Origin: Chara braunii
Lineage: Eukaryota; Streptophyta; Charophyceae; Charales; Characeae
NCBI GenBank assembly: GCA_003427395.1
Contig: BFEA01000535.1
Coordinates: forward strand, 712,774-756,121
Direction of reading: 5' to 3'
Length of the DNA: 43,348 nucleotides
Within the stretch, counting starts at the first letter, position 1, and the number at the start of each line of letters is the position of its first letter. Of the stretch, positions 19,090 to 29,054 are shown in pieces. Under the pieces are notes generated by a model. That model saw only the letters and a program-made list of their open reading frames with translations, ran no database searches and was not told where the DNA came from. A program made the translations under genes and the position numbers.

Positions 19090-19880
19090 AGGCCTGCGCA
19101 TTATCCCAGGCACTGCACTGGTCCGATTGATGCAGACAGTCGGACGGCGAGTCCCGAAGGGCGGAGTCAGCGCTGGCTGTTGAGGAGACTTTGGCTCCTC
19201 GGAGAGCGGGAGGGCACGGCCTACCACAAAGCCTAAAGCATGGGCCTAGGTGAGACAGGCTCAAGTGAGGACTTTGAAAACTGAAGAGGAGGGGGGTTCC
19301 AAGTGACTAGCCGCTACCATGGCCCCCGCCCTGGTCAGGCATAGTCTACCAGCTCTCGGGTCCCGACGAGCGTGCTCACACTCAGGCCCCACACAACAAA
19401 TCGTGGTTGACGAGCGATGCCCTTACTGAGCCGTCGGCCCCGCGACCCAGCGCGGGACCAGACGCAGGGGTCATGCTAATCTTCTTAGGACTGTCCCAAT
19501 TCTGACGAAAGTCTCGAAGGACACAGCTGAAAGCATGCCCCATAGTGCCTCCACGGATCTGGCCCGCCCCACTCGACATATTCTTCCATTTGTCAAGCCT
19601 CGAAGGGCATGCTCACACTCAAACCTCTCACATCAGATTGTGGTTGGCGGACAGTGCACCCGTAGCGGGTTCACACACTCAGGGTTTCTCCCCCTCGTGT
19701 CTAATCACCCAACGGCTCGCATGCACGTTGAACTCCTCGGTCTGCTTCCCAAGACAGGCAGGACTTTCGCCAGCATCCCGAACACGGAGGAGTCCGAACG
19801 GGCCCGCCAACAAAGAGAGACGCATGCTCGCGGTCCTCAGCCGCCGTGTCGACCCCGAAGAGGTCATCTTATGCCGCCCG
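19090..19880 (-). pseudogene. 25S (28S) rRNA-like fragment, left arm of the inverted repeat
   Basis: Read on the minus strand, the order of conserved LSU rRNA landmarks is visible: GCAGACCGAGGAGTTCAACG (compare GGACCAAGGAGTCTGACATG), then CATGCGAGCCGTTGGGTG (compare TGTGCGAGTCAACGGGTG), then GTTTGAGTGTGAGCATGCCC. After the U6-like insert, a second copy of the last part appears: GAGTGTGAGCACGCTCGTCG, then GGACCCGAGAGCTGG and ACTATGCCTGACC. Further along, CAGCGCTGACTCCG and AATCGGACCAGTGCAGTGCC fit the stretch leading to the AGCTGGTTCCC region. Divergence, indels and an internal duplication exclude a functional rRNA. The arm is homologous, in the opposite orientation, to 22397-23165. Confidence 0.75.
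19455..19524 (-). pseudogene. U6 snRNA-like sequence inside the rRNA-like arm
   Basis: On the minus strand, a GTGTCCTTCGAGAC start (like the U6 5' stem GTCCCTTCGGGGAC) is followed by GAATTGGGACAGTCC and AGAAGATTAGCATG, then ACCCCTGCG. U6 snRNA has AAATTGGAACGATAC, AGAAGATTAGCATGG and CCCCTGCG in the same order and spacing. The 3' part of U6 is lost after about 70 nt, and there is no T-run terminator. U6 is the catalytic RNA of the spliceosome; this copy is a truncated pseudogene lying at the junction of two duplicated 25S-like pieces. Confidence 0.7.
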
Positions 19881-19899
19881 GCTAGCTCTATGGCCTGGT

Positions 19900-20124
19900 C
19901 AACAACTAAGTCTAATGCCGCATTCGGTCGAGGAACGTCGAAGCATAAAAGAAAAATAATAACTTCAATAAATAATAAAATATTTGGGAAATTTTAAACG
20001 TCGATAAACGACGGGCGGAACTACGGAACCACCAACACCACCCCTTCCTTCTAATAGCAAAACCAAGGGGGACAGCCCCGCCGGGCCCTCGACCCCTGGG
20101 TTCCTTCACACCGCTCCAATACCC
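19900..20124 (-). other. T-rich stretch and body between the rRNA-like and tRNA-like parts (left arm)
   Basis: On the minus strand this runs from CAGGGGTCGAGGGCCCGG, below the tRNA-like head, into a T-rich end (TTTATTATTTATTG and TTATTTTTCTTTTATG, 19945-19985). The right arm has the same order, with AGGGGTCGAGGGTC near 22187 and a T-rich end at 22300-22350. It may be the body and tail of a SINE-like element. Confidence 0.5.
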
Positions 20125-20200
20125 CTGCGCTGCCGCTGGCTGGCTTCGATCCCTGAATCCCTCAGTTGAAAATCCAATACCGTAACCAATAGTGCTAGGC
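20125..20200 (-). other. tRNA-like Pol III promoter segment (SINE-head-like), left arm
   Basis: On the minus strand an A-box-like TAGCACTATTGG (20186-20197) and a B-box-like GGGATCGAAGCC (20142-20153) lie 32 bp apart, the normal spacing for a tRNA gene or tRNA-derived SINE. They match the consensus at about 10 of 12 and 9 of 11 positions. No complete cloverleaf forms, so a working tRNA is unlikely. The homologous segment in the other arm is at 22093-22145. Confidence 0.5.
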
Positions 20201-20585
20201 CCAGGCTAGGTCTAGCGCCAACGGACACCTAAATAAACGGATACTGCATGGCGCGCGGGTCTGCCGACGCATTTTCAAAATTATCATCGTTGTCGATGCC
20301 ATCCTCCATACTTACGCACAAGTCACAGGCAAGCCCATCAATCAATCGAGACAGAATCTTTTTAACCCTCGTTTAATCAGAAATAAAATTTGGGCCGACA
20401 ATTATGCCGGCCTCACCACCATCAATAAGCAGCGAGATCACGCGCGCCTTAAACCTGCGCGCCCACACACTCTCTACTCTAGTCAACCATTCAGTCAAAC
20501 GTAAACCGCAGACTCAGCCGCCTCGCGCGGTATACTCAAACTTTAAACCAAACTTATTTTTCTGTCGCTTGCAAAAACCAGGGCG

Positions 20586-21465
20586 GATACCCTTGTAAGG
20601 GTATTCCCACCGACGGCGTGGATTAGGGAAGCTGCTCCCACCTGGTTAGGTCGTGTTGGGTCGACACTGAACCTGACCAAGTTGATTGAGAGTGAGCTTG
20701 TTGTGGCGAGACACATCAAGAGGACTTCATGCCACAAGTTGAGAGAGGCGCCAGTGAGAGGCACTCGCACCTGGAATCTGACCTAAGGCAGACACTTGGT
20801 GACTTAAGGGCCTTCCTCAAGTAGGCGATCTTGAGGGAGGTAGCCATTCTGCATCTATGGACTGCAAGTTGCTACTTTGTTCTTCATCATCGGCGGGGGA
20901 TCCGGCGTTGCAGTTTGGTGTTGGAGTCAGACCCTCCTACATGATAGGACACTAGTGTAGAGGTAGCGAATAGGGTTAGGAGGACCATATGAGGAAGGGG
21001 GGTGAGTTACACTTCATCTCAGAGTCCGGGCCACTCAAGTAAGTGTCATGCACCCAAGGGTTGCCCATGTGTGCGTGTATGGTATTGTTTGTCCTGTTGG
21101 GGTACTTCTGGGTCTCTTTTCTACTCCTCTGAAGTCTTGGTTGTGTGCATTGGTGTGCGAACTGCTTACTAACCTGATGGATATAGAGAGGAAGTATCTT
21201 GCTTTGAATGTCATATCTTTCTACATTGCTTTGTCTTTTCATCCTGAACGGATGTAGTTTGTAGGTTCTCTCTTGAAGTTGAAATTCATTTTTCAGTACG
21301 GTAGAGGCAGAAAGTAGGACCTTGTGGTACTCTTCTTGATTGGGACTTGGTTGCGACCTACGTGGGACCCATAGGGACTCAATGGGACCAGGCCCAAACA
21401 AGAAGGGCCCCTTGGACTCAAATCTGTTGACGCGGTGTCCTAGCAAACACCCTTACAAGGGTATT
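20586..21465. repeat. Loop of the inverted repeat, bounded by inverted CCCTTGTAAGGG / CCCTTACAAGGG
   Basis: TACCCTTGTAAGGGTA near 20588-20603 and its reverse complement near 21450-21462 bound about 850 bp of sequence with no recognisable gene. They are themselves near-palindromic. Outward from them the two arms read colinearly in opposite directions, for example TAGAGAGTGTGTGGG (minus strand, left) and TAGATAGTGTGTGGG (plus strand, right, near 21597). A TA flanks each tip, so a terminal-inverted-repeat element with TA duplication is an alternative reading. Confidence 0.55.
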
Positions 21466-22092
21466 TGTCGTCCTTTTTAAAGGTCGCACTGGAGCGTCCT
21501 TGATTAACGTAACGCGCCGATGGGACAAACCCCGTCAGGGCGCTTACCTCGGTGGCCTCGCTTCTGGCGAGAATCCGAGCCAGATTCAAACGAATTAGAT
21601 AGTGTGTGGGGTGCTCGTTATTGCGTTGCATGGTGGGATGACCGTTTAAGTCAGTGACAATTCTAGGCCAACGGAAGGTGTCAAAGGCCATAGGGTCCGG
21701 TTACCTTCTCTATAGTTTTGCAATTTGGTTATATTTTTCTTTTATTTTCTAAGGATTAGTATTACTTTGTGAACCAGCTCGGTCTCGGGCAAGGTGCGTC
21801 GCAAAGAGGATAAAGACTCTACCTTATGCACATGCAGGAAGACTGTGTTTGGCGACACATGGAAAGAGTGCGACATTGTCAAACCTAGCATGAGGAAAGG
21901 TCGAGAGTTCAGCGATGCATGTGGTGCTCCCGACGGCAGGGTACGAGACGACTACAAACCTAGGCACGAATGACCTCATGTGGCGGTTGGGAGACTGACC
22001 AGTGGGTGAAGGCGGAGACCTGGGTTGTACTGGTAAGCCTAATCACAGACCCAAGACTGTCCATGTGGAGATTCGCGCCTACTTAGCGCAGC
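21466..22092. other. Right-arm segment, no gene seen
   Basis: Non-coding. Parts align with the reverse complement of 20200-20585 (GTGTGTGGGG and GTTATTG...ATGGTGG stretches), and it is about 200 bp longer than the left arm. Confidence 0.45.
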
Positions 22093-22145
22093 CTTGGGCC
22101 TAGTTATTGGACTTTCAAGTGACAGGTTTGGGGTTCGAGGCCAGC
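22093..22145 (+). other. tRNA-like segment, right arm
   Basis: Plus-strand copy of the 20125-20200 segment. TTGGGCCTAGTTATTGGA, then CTTTCAAGTGACAGG, then B-box GGGTTCGAGGCC (22131-22142), 10 of 11 to the consensus. Relative to the left copy, about 15 bp over the A box are missing. The body AGGGGTCGAGGGTC follows, and a T-rich stretch ends at about 22350. Confidence 0.5.
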
Positions 22146-22396
22146 AAGCGATGATGGAGCAGAGGAGCGCGACCGGCGGAGACTGAGGGGTCGAGGGTCT
22201 TAAGGGACTATCCTCCTTACTTTTGTCGAACGGCCCGAGTCTAGGTCTGACTAGCAATACCTCGAGGGTGCCAACGAGTCCCCCGCCTCCCTCAGTTCTC
22301 TATTTTCATCCTGATTTAATTTTAGTTATTTCCTTTGTTTTTCTCAATCTTTAAAGGTCTCGTCTTTGACCAGGCCGGAAGCTGGCTCCGGGACCG

Positions 22397-23165
22397 ACGA
22401 GGAAGGGATACCGCGAGGAAAGGGTAAAAAAGAACCATGGAAGATAGTTAAAGAGTGCTTGAAATTGCTGAGCGAGGAGAGGACAGAGAGAAGTCGAGCA
22501 TCCGCACCTGGACAGGGGCGGATAGCGACTCTGTCAGCCGCCGTCGTTGACCAAGATGCCGGGTGCTGGCCAGCATGAGTTGCGGTGACCAGCATTGTAG
22601 TGGGGAGTGATTGAAACACCCCGCGGGTGGCCGCCACGACAGTCCAGGGTCTTGAGCCCGCGCCTCCTTTTGCAGGTCCGTTCGGGTTCCTGAGAGTGCG
22701 GGATGCTGACGAAATTCCTCTAACCTACCCATATTGAAACGCAGACCGAGGGGGCTAACGTGCATGTGTACCGGTGGGTGTATAGCCCATGAGGCTGAAG
22801 AGATCTGGCAAAGGACCACCTACAGATGCACCATCCGCCAGCCATAATCTGTCGTGAGAGGCCTGAGTGTCAGCCTGCATGTTTGGGCGCGGTAGATGAT
22901 GAGCTCAACCTGAGCAAAGTGAGGCCAGAGGTAACTCAGGTAGGGGCTGCAGCGATACCGGCGCACAGACCGTTTGTCGGACTGTGGTTCAGGGCCAGGA
23001 ATCTGACCGAACCATCGAGCAGCTGGTCCCCTCTGAAGTTCCTGGCTCGCAGCAGATACTGCAAATCATTCCTCAGAAGTGGGTATAGGGCCGGAAGTTT
23101 AATCAGACCGGTCGATAGCGGGTTCCCTCCGAAGTTTCTCTGAGGATAGCTGGAGCAATCGGACC
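22397..23165 (+). pseudogene. 25S (28S) rRNA-like fragment, right arm of the inverted repeat
   Basis: Conserved LSU rRNA blocks appear in order: GACCGACGAGGAAGGGATACC then GCGAGGAAAGG; GTTAAAGAGTGCTTGAAATT (22448-22467); ATTGAAACGCAGACCGAGG then GGCTAACGTGCATGTG; GCCAGAGGTAACTCAGG; GCAGCGATACCGG; GACCGAACCATCGAGCAGC then TGGTCCCCTCTGAAGTT. A second partial copy follows: CTCGCAGCAGATACTG ... GTGGGTATAGGGCCGG ... GGGTTCCCTCCGAAGTTTC then GAGGATAGCTGGAGC (23122-23156). Canonical 25S has these once and with much higher identity, so this is a diverged, internally duplicated rRNA pseudogene. It corresponds to roughly nt 320-1000 of plant 25S. Confidence 0.78.
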
Positions 23166-23259
23166 AACTCCTATCGGACTGCGCTAAGTACTGCGCTAAG
23201 TATCAACGGGGGGAAGACGACACAAAGAAGACGACGACGAGAGTGAGGAAGAAGAAGAA

Positions 23260-23447
23260 GGGAGAAGAGAGGAGAAGACTAGAAGGGAAGTAAGTAGTAA
23301 GATAGCAGGGTAGAGAGAGGGAGAAGAGAGGAGAAGACTAGAAGGGAAGTAAGTAGTAAGATAGCGGGGTAGAGAGAGGGAGAAGAGAGGAGAAGACTAG
23401 AAGGGAAGTAAGTAGTAAGATAGCGGTCTAGAGAGAGGGAGAAGAGA
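23260..23447. repeat. 59-bp tandem repeat, 3.2 copies
   Basis: Units starting GGGAGAAGAGAGGAGAAGAC at 23260, 23319 and 23378, with a partial copy at 23437. The copies are nearly identical and purine rich. The repeat lies just outside the right 25S-like arm. Confidence 0.95.
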
Positions 23448-25639
23448 AGCAGAACGGCTGAAGGAAGATACATGGACCTGGCCGGGACCAGGTCCAGGTA
23501 CCTGAAGAAAGAGAGGCGGAGAAAAGAATGAGTAGGGAGGAAGGAGGAAATCATAACTTACTCAATTTCTATCAGAATCAAGCGGGGGAAAGTGTTAAAC
23601 TGGGGTTTTGGGGGTAGGCGACATCAGGTATGAGGTCATATCTAGTAGGAAGTTAGTAGAAAATGAGATAGGAGGAAAAGGTGTTGTGCGGACAAGTCGA
23701 GAGAAGAGAAGAGAAAGAGGACAAATGGGAAAAACAGCGTAACTCGCCCGTTTCTCAATGAAAACGAGCGAGTGAAGATGCAAACTGGGGGTTCTGGCAT
23801 GCTGTGGATAGAATGGCAGCGACAGATTCTGCATTAAGGCCACGATTTCGGCGCTATAGGGATCGGGGGTTGCGCGACTACTTCGGGAGGATTTAGAATA
23901 TGACGATGTATCCTCCCCTGTTCTAGCGGAAGATCCGTTCTCATTTGGCAGATTTGGAGAGTAGTGCTGGGTGGCCTGTAGTCGCTCCCGATCGCCAGTC
24001 TCTGAGCGCACTCGTTGTCGTCATCCTCCCCGTTGGTGATCCGCTGCCCGATGGTCGTGTTCATCTTCAAGGTCGTAATTGCTTTGGTCACCTCGACCCC
24101 GGCGCTGCCCCTCATCTTGGTCGTGGACTCGTCGTGCTCTGTTCTCCATTGAGGCCATCAACTCGTGGCCTTTGCATGTTCACGATCTTCGCCCTGTTGG
24201 TGGTCATCAGCACTTTTGAAGGCCACGGCCATTTTCACGAGTCGCGCACGTTCTTTTCACGTTACTGATGACACAAGCAGAATGAACTTGGCCTACGCCT
24301 CCAGCCAGGTGTGTGGAGATAGTGAAGCGAGAGTAAGGGAAGGAGAAGTGGAGAGAGATGGAGGAGGTTCTGACACTTACCTAGTCGGGACGCGCTTATG
24401 GCCACGAAGACGGGTGGAGCTACGTACGGACTTTCGCTGAGTACGCAGCAAACGAGACAAAATCATAATAATAAAAATAAAATAAAATTACTGCATCTCC
24501 CCGGATTGTAGCGGGAGGTGTATTCTTATTTCTTGGCAGAAGGAGTGCAATGAGTGAAAACAGAAGAATGTGAATGGTAGAGAAACGCCTGAGCAAGGAA
24601 GCGGCAGCAGATTGAAGTTCAGGGAGGAAAAAGGAGGCAATTAGAAAAGAGAAGGAGTGGAAGGAGAGCGACAGGATCAGAGGGAACTCATACCTCTTGG
24701 TGACAAAGTGGGCAGCTGCCTCACCTCAAGGAAAACTGCTTTTCTTCAGCAAAGGGGTTGCTGCTGGTTTTGGAGTTCGAGTTGCAGTTACGGGCTGTTG
24801 GGCATCGCTTGCTGCTGCTGAGATTGGTCTGCAGGCCATTGGTATTCGATTTATTACAATTGATATCAAGGTGTTGCAGCAAACATTTTAGTCTCCGCGT
24901 GTAGCAGCAGATCTTTTGTTGCAGCGGGACTGGGTATGGTTGGGAGGACTTTGGCTTGAAGAGCGAACGGTCAGCTGCAGCCAGTCGCTGTTGCCAGTTG
25001 ACTCTTTTTACTAAGACCGGTGCTACGGCCAAGACTGGTGCTGTAGCTGTTAGGACCTGTGATGCTGATTATACTACGTTCGTCAAGTTGCTGTTCCTGT
25101 TCTGGTGCCATGCTCCGTGTTGCACATTTTGTTGGTACTCTATATTGCTGCTGAGTGCTACGCCCGCGGAGGTCACTGCTACCGGGGGTTGTTAAAATCC
25201 AGACAGCCGTTGTCGGGCCAAACCCCGGTAGACTTTCGAGCCTTTGTCGACCCCGCTGCGGGTCCCACTTGGCTCGGCCCGCCCACGCTCAAGCTCTGGG
25301 TGTGGGTCATTCGTCCCGGGGCCACCCCCACCTAGTGCTTTGGTATGAATGGGAATGGGTTTCTAGACACATTCAAAGAGATTTCCCGATGCCGCAAAAC
25401 TGATATTCAGACAAAGGAGTTCCATCGGAGTTGCCAGAGGCAGTCTATACGACCGCAATAGCCACGGTTCCTGACTAGGAAGAAGTTTTAAGATTGCCCT
25501 CGTAGCTCCGCCTTAGTTATATACTGTATCTTTCTGTCTTTGCTTCCAAATCCATCTGTAAAGCAAGGTTGAAATTAATTCAAAATTTGAAGCGTGCAAC
25601 ACACACGATAGTGGGAAAATTAGCAACCGTCCGTTCGAG
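23448..25639. other. Non-coding or unassigned stretch
   Basis: No recognised gene. Open frames on the minus strand (for example 23595-24011, with an S/R/P-rich composition) match nothing I know. Donor-like sites on the minus strand (ACTAG|GTAAGTGTC near 24382 and CAAGAG|GTATGAGT near 24693) hint at spliced transcripts but do not prove them. Near 23560-23615 and 23738-23800 two related segments end in AAACTGGGG. An A/T-rich run lies at 24460-24490. Confidence 0.4.
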
Positions 25640-26396
25640 TGCGAGGTTTTGAGCCCTTCTCAGTGTTGGAAAAGGTCTTGCCCGCCTTAAGTGAAGGCAG
25701 GCCTGCTGATACGTGCCAAGGCCTGGGTACAGGCCAGTGTAATCACACTAAAGGGCTGTTGGAATCTATATGCGGGCCTGAATCTGAACAGTGGCCTGTC
25801 TAGGGCTCACCCCACATCTCGGTTGAGGCCCAGTACAGGCTTGTGCCCCCCCTAAGTGATGGCGGGCCAGAATATTTACGAGCGGCCTATTTTTGTTAAT
25901 TCTGCATGTGGGGTATCAGACAGTTGCAGCACGCCAGTTGGTTGCAGGGTACTGTGAGCCTTTCCCTTATTTCTTCCGGAAGCAGCAGCTCGAGAGGCAG
26001 TTGAGCCCTGGGCACGTACAGTTGAGGCCCTGGGCGTGAGCTACCAGAGGCCGACAAATCACAGAACGGCCGCAGGCCAATGACAATGCAGGATCTTCGT
26101 CACACACTGGCCAGCAGCCAATGAGATCGCGGCGAACACTTGTAGCCTTATGGGCTACCTGGGCGTGCCCAACCATAAAGGGCGCAGGCCCGTAACAGCA
26201 ACTGAGGGCCTGGGCACAGACACTAGCGCCCGACTGGAAGCTACTAGAAACTCCTCCAGCCAGGCCCAGAGCTCGACAAAGCAGAGCTCACTTTCCATAA
26301 AGGAAAGTGAGCATGGCAGCCAAGGAGGATTCTGGTCGTGTGCTTGCTGGCGGCAGCGCTGCTGGTTTGAGCACTGGAGGTCACTGGTAGGTCAAG
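25640..26396 (+). mobile_element. Family-A LTR, first part (split by insertions)
   Basis: It starts TGCGAGG like the LTR at 10372 and keeps the U3 hairpin module (GCCCGCC...GGCAGGC near 25681, and a second copy near 25847) and GCACGCCAGTTGGTT (25928-25942). It follows the family to GCACTGGAGG... then CAAG at 26393-26396, where the inserted element begins. The homologous point in the 3' LTR is CACTGGAGCAAGGTGC, so the LTR resumes after 27625. Confidence 0.8.
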
Positions 26397-27625
26397 TGTT
26401 ATGATTCTGGCTGTCTGTTGTCTGAAGACCGACACTCACTCACATAGACTCCCAGGTATGCCCATACATACACAGAAGGAAGGGGAGAGGAGAGGAGTGT
26501 CGCACCGCACAGAGAGAGATAAACACAGTGGAAGACTTAACGATGCGATATGACAGGGTACACTGAACGTGCAATTCACTGCACTCAATCCTCACAACCA
26601 GTCGTAAAGGAAAGCCGAGTAGATCACATCCAATAAACAATGAAACGATGATAGTCTGGACACAGTATCACAACTATTTATTAAACTTGGAGTCTCGAAT
26701 TGTCAGAATAACCCCAATACTATGGTGCGCTGCTCATTTCGCTTCACTCCCCAACCCTGATGAACCGCAATCACCACCCCTAAGTCCCTGAAACATCAAG
26801 CGCCACCCATGTACAGCCTCCAGAGGGAAGCGCCACCCTGAAACAGGCCTCTGAGGCCAAGCGCCACTCAGAGGATGAAGAAGAAGATCAACGCCACAGT
26901 ATCTGATGATGACGAAGTGTCGGAAGACTTCCCGGGTGGAAGTCTGCAGGAGCGCCACCACTCCTGACAAGATGACCTCTGAGGAAGGAGCTGCAGCTAT
27001 GGCTGCAGTGCCACAACCCTGTAATCCTACTCCGGAGGAGGGTCCAGCTGGGCACCACCTTCTCTCACCTCCAGCAGACCTCGAGTAGCCCAGACCTCTG
27101 TACAGCCCCGTGTGCTGACAGAGTACAGCGCAGGTCCCAGCTAGGGCCGGCGCTCCGAAGGTCTGGCTATGTCTGTCTCCCTCCACTCTGAGCCGTCACC
27201 ACTTCTGGTTCACGCGTGGCACAGCCGTGATGTACTCGGTACCAACTTCCAAAAGCCCTGAACCGATGTGCCTAACCTATCTATAGTCTACTCTAACTAG
27301 AATCGACCGAGACCGGACTGACTGACCAACCGATACCATTTCTGTTTCGGCCTATAGGGCCTCTCCCAACCCGGCTACAGGCTATAGGACCGTCTATCCT
27401 AGGGGTAGCCCGGGTCTGCTATTCACAGTTAGGGTAGCTGTAGGAAATTCAGTTAGTACGGGCCTGTATTTTCCCGAATTTACAGATATGTCCCTCACGG
27501 ATTTTCCTTACAGGCAGGTCTCTCGGTTAGCCCTCAGCCAAACAAAATAACGAATCTAACCTACAGATAGTACAGCCTCGACAAGAGAGAGGCTACAGAT
27601 GAACAGAAACCAGCAAGTCATTGCA
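26397..27625. mobile_element. Probable solo LTR inserted in the family-A LTR
   Basis: A 1.23-kb insert that starts TGTTATGATT and ends AGTCATTGCA (TG...CA ends). CAAG is duplicated at both sides (26393-26396 and 27626-27629), and removing the insert restores the family-A LTR. It carries no gag-pol and no PBS, so a solo LTR formed by LTR-LTR recombination is the simplest reading. A small non-autonomous element is possible. Its orientation is not determined, and frames inside it are not supported as genes. Confidence 0.6.
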
Positions 27626-27739
27626 CAAGGGCAGGAAGAGGCGCACAGCACGGGTGCATTGTGGTGTTGGGCGCTGCTGGTGCAGCGGGCGCTGAGCATC
27701 CATAGCCGGGCTTGCTCAGCGGAGGATGGTGATGGTGAT
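27626..27739 (+). mobile_element. Family-A LTR, middle part
   Basis: This continues the LTR broken at 26396: CAAGGGCAGG..., GGGCGCTGC, then CCATAGCCGGGC, which is shared with the LTR copy at about 42467-42478. It is cut again at 27739 by family B. GTGAT (27735-27739) is the left target duplication. Confidence 0.8.
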
Positions 27740-28224
27740 TGTTACGGACTCCGCCAGGGCTCGATCCCTGGTCTATCTTTTTGCTGTTTCGGCTGCATCC
27801 CGTTTTCGGCCCGGCACCCTTTTTCCAAACCCCTCTTTTGGTACCGTAGGATTTTGGACAACTGGCGCCATGCTGCAATTCGGGCGCCACTTTCAAATAC
27901 CGCATTTTTCAGTTCTGCCCTCGGGGCCTTTGCAGAAATGCCCCTGGTACCGTACGTGTCACCGGTACTTATACTGGCTCCGCGCACGGTACGGGGACCA
28001 TTCTCGTACCAGTTTTCTGCTGCTGTACTTGTCCTTCGGTGTGACTTGCTTCGACATGGTGTTCGAAAATCCAAGACTTCGACTTTGCGACTTTGCCACT
28101 TTGTGTCTGCGTCCGTCGAGTCGTGTCGAGTCTGTGGCGAGTTGAGTGAGTGTGTGTGTGTGTGCTGTGTGTGCTCTCACTCTCTCCCTCTCTCTCCCTG
28201 CCGCGTTGCCTCAGCCCCGTCACA
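27740..28224 (+). mobile_element. 5' LTR of family B (485 bp)
   Basis: TGTTACGGACTCC to CCCCGTCACA. It aligns along its whole length with 40341-40782. The main difference is about 27 bp present here near 27790-27820 and absent in the 3' LTR, plus about a dozen substitutions and a GT-repeat length change. The long open frame across it is an LTR artefact. Two GGCGCC palindromes lie near 27865 and 27885. Confidence 0.95.
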
Positions 28225-28225
28225 C

Positions 28226-28247
28226 TGGTACCGGAGCGGTTCGAACC
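28226..28247 (+). promoter_or_regulatory. PBS of family B
   Basis: TGGTACCGGAGCGGTTCGAA begins one base after the LTR end. It closely resembles the family-A PBS (TGGTATCGGAGCTGGTTCGA), so both probably use the same or a related tRNA primer (initiator Met-like). Confidence 0.85.
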
Positions 28248-28254
28248 CGCCCGA

Positions 28255-28560
28255 CCCACCTGGCTTCATCATCGCCTTCGTCGCGTGCCACGTCATCATC
28301 GTCATCGTCGAGATCGTCGTCGCCATGTCATCATCGTCATCATTGAGACCATCGCCATCGTGCCACGTCATCAGCATCATCGTCGTGTTGGTCGTGGCCG
28401 TGCCACGACATCATCATTGTCGCGATCGTTGTCGTCGTGCCACGTCATCATCGCCACCGTCGCGATCGTCATTGTCGTGCCACGTTTCCATCACCGTGCC
28501 CGTCGTCCTCGTTGCCGCGCCGTGCCATCCTCGTCATCGTAGTTGCTACCTCCGCGCAGA
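28255..28560. repeat. Degenerate CGTGCCACGTCATCATCG tandem repeat
   Basis: The motif GTGCCACGTCATCATCG or close variants recurs roughly every 40-80 bp in all three frames, mixed with CGTCATCATCG runs. Protein frames through it are low complexity (SSSSR, HHRHR) and are not genes. Confidence 0.8.
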
Positions 28561-29054
28561 TAAGTAATCGATGACAATTTTCCTTTTTATATTATTATTT
28601 TTATTTATTTTTTACTATTTTCTTCTTCTTCTTCTTTTCATTATCTTCTTCCTCTTCTCCTTCTTCTTCTTCTTCATCGCGACTCTGATCCCGCTCCCAT
28701 GCAACCTCCCCTCCCCGACTTTCGATCTTCCTCCCCCACGCGCCGTTTCCCCCTCCCCCACCGCATTTTCCCACCTGACACCTGACTTCCCCCCGCGCTA
28801 TTCCCGCGCGCAACCCCGACTCTCCGCGCCCCCACCCCAAACCGAATCAGGACCTCCCCCTTTCCCCGATCCCGACACCGCTTCCACCTTCCTCCTCCGA
28901 TCCCTACTGCCCCACCTCACTCCCCCGTGCACCGTTCTTCTCCCGCCGTCGCGATCCCCCCCCTGACTACGACTCCCCCCCGATCTCAATCTCCCCCGCG
29001 CGTTCCCGATCCCAAACACGAGATCCCCCATGCCTGCCCAACCCCCCAGTCCCC
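28561..29054. other. Pyrimidine-rich and C-rich leader sequence
   Basis: T-rich, then TTC-rich, then strongly C-rich sequence up to the N gap. A proline-rich frame through it reflects composition only. Confidence 0.6.

Noticed and set aside
20586-21465. piggyBac transposon (CCCTT-type ends)
   Set aside because: No TTAA target duplication and no transposase; the flanks read TA.
23260-23447. CRISPR-like array
   Set aside because: The 59-bp units are adjacent tandem copies without unique spacers, and the DNA is eukaryotic.
24697-25032. Exon of a host gene on either strand near 24.7-25.0 kb
   Set aside because: A donor-like site and an open frame exist on the minus strand, but no recognisable domain, acceptor or second exon supports it.
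27599-28567. A 322-aa open frame
   Set aside because: It runs through a family-A LTR piece, the family B 5' LTR, its PBS and a degenerate tandem repeat, so it is an artefact of element structure.
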